This document shows, piece after piece, positions 63,058 through 64,000 of a stretch of 64,000 nucleotides of DNA. The stretch is from Theocolax elegans (lineage: Eukaryota > Arthropoda > Insecta > Hymenoptera > Cerocephalidae): contig CM047425.1 in the NCBI GenBank assembly GCA_026168455.1, positions 99,513,580 through 99,577,579 on the forward strand. The letters are read 5' to 3'. The position numbers and the translations under genes are program-made. The notes under the pieces are model-generated. The model ran no database searches, had not been told where the DNA came from, and saw only the letters and a list, made by a program, of their open reading frames with translations. How positions within the stretch are numbered: position 1 is the first letter of the stretch; each line of letters starts with the position of its first letter.

Positions 63058-64000
63058 CTCTTCTCAGCACGTATCTCACTCGGTTCTCGTATTTTTTTTT
63101 CTCAATTCGATCGATTTTTTTATGTGCATTTCCTAGCCAGCAATTATCGTCTATTGTATACGTAGTTTACAATTTTACATATATATATATATTTTACAAA
63201 TTATACGTTATACTTAATAACGTGTTGGCGAATAAATTGCTATAAAAAGGTTTGACGATTGTGTTAGTATTATGATTAATAAACAATTTAAAAAAAGTTA
63301 TATTAAACTTTAAGTAAATTCAAGTGTTAAACATTTGCAATAATATATGTACAATTTATTAAAATTCTAATCCTAGTTTCTTTGCTCATTTTACATTCTC
63401 TTACATAGTATGCATGTTCATTTTACAAACGTATTTTTTCTTTTTATCCGCGAAGTTATTTCTGCAGCAAATATACGTACGCTCCTTACTTCGAAGGGAC
63501 ATTATATGCGTTACGCGAGATTCTTCTTTACTCGAGAAGTTCTACCAGATGCAACAACGACTACCGCAACATTTCATCCTTATTCTAAAAGATTACATTA
63601 TGTACTGTCTACGTTATTACCAATTGAAATAAAAAATCATCAAATCTCTATGAATCTTCTGTATCTTATTCCGATCAAATATGTACGAATGATAGACAAT
63701 CACAGAGCACTACTAAAACGCTGGAACCAGTAATCCTAAGAAACGGAAATTAATATTGTTAGGAAATTTCCGAAGGGCGATACATATAAGCACAGTATAA
63801 CCAAATATCCGTCTGGTTAACGCGCGCTCATACTGCAAAGACAAAGTTACTTAGCAAACACGAAATACGGGATCTACAACAAAGTTTATTCCGCTCTGGA
63901 GATTTGCTGATGCTCCCTTCCAGCAGAGTTCTCTTCGAGCTTATCAAACTAAGCTGCTCAACCCCATACCTGTATGTGCGTATTATGTACACACAGTACT
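63058..64000. other. 5' flank of the PPxY gene
   Basis: AT-rich, with no clear initiator or TATA for the - strand gene. An ATG-started + strand frame of 107 codons at 63410-63733 has mixed residues but overlaps another open frame and has no support. Confidence 0.4.

Noticed and set aside
63410..63733. 107-codon + strand frame
   Set aside because: Overlaps a second open frame in AT-rich DNA and has no motif or exon signals.

Overview
The window looks like nuclear DNA of an insect, most likely a hymenopteran (bee, wasp or ant). This is inferred from style, not from a recognised orthologue. By eye the background is about two-thirds A+T, and dozens of short GC- and CpG-rich islets stand in it. 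GA/TC microsatellites are frequent, introns have GT-AG ends, and coding exons carry CAG/CAA polyglutamine and CAT polyhistidine runs. There are no operons, bacterial gene starts, rRNA, CRISPR arrays or intact transposons. Almost all of the 64 kb is intergenic or intronic. Most open frames are chance frames in islets or stop-poor AT stretches.

Two genes are well supported. On the + strand at 11005-11709 a compact three-exon gene encodes a predicted 166-residue secreted protein. It has a signal peptide, a basic RRRR processing-type site and a four-cysteine segment, with a TATA box upstream and AATAAA downstream. On the - strand at 57232-61589 two large exons splice in phase 0. They encode the first 530 residues of an unidentified adaptor-like protein with polyglutamine, an LPSY plus four PPKY array, Ala/Arg-rich and His-rich stretches. 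A further upstream exon (62905-63057) would join in frame and may hold the true N-terminus. Exon 58004-57232 ends in a strong donor in phase 2, so the gene continues toward lower coordinates, possibly across a very long intron filling much of the window.

Region by region: 1-10.9 kb is AT-rich DNA with islets, a candidate promoter (about 1.4 kb), a - strand recursive-splice-like site with its own mini-exon (2.5 kb) and a candidate 64-nt - strand exon (8.2 kb). 11-11.8 kb is the secreted-protein gene. 12-33 kb is gene-poor with islets and microsatellites, plus a candidate 75-nt - strand cassette exon at 32.4 kb. 33.65-33.80 kb holds a 154-bp MITE-like inverted-repeat element. 34-36 kb holds two weak + strand terminal-exon candidates. 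36-57 kb is islets and AT-rich DNA, with a signal-peptide-like short ORF at 49.8 kb and an unusually long open frame in an islet at 46.4-47.0 kb. 57-63 kb is the PPxY gene. 63-64 kb shows nothing firm.

No complete new biological system is visible. The most interesting items are the PPxY adaptor-like gene with its possible giant intron, the small secreted protein, and the short inverted-repeat element.
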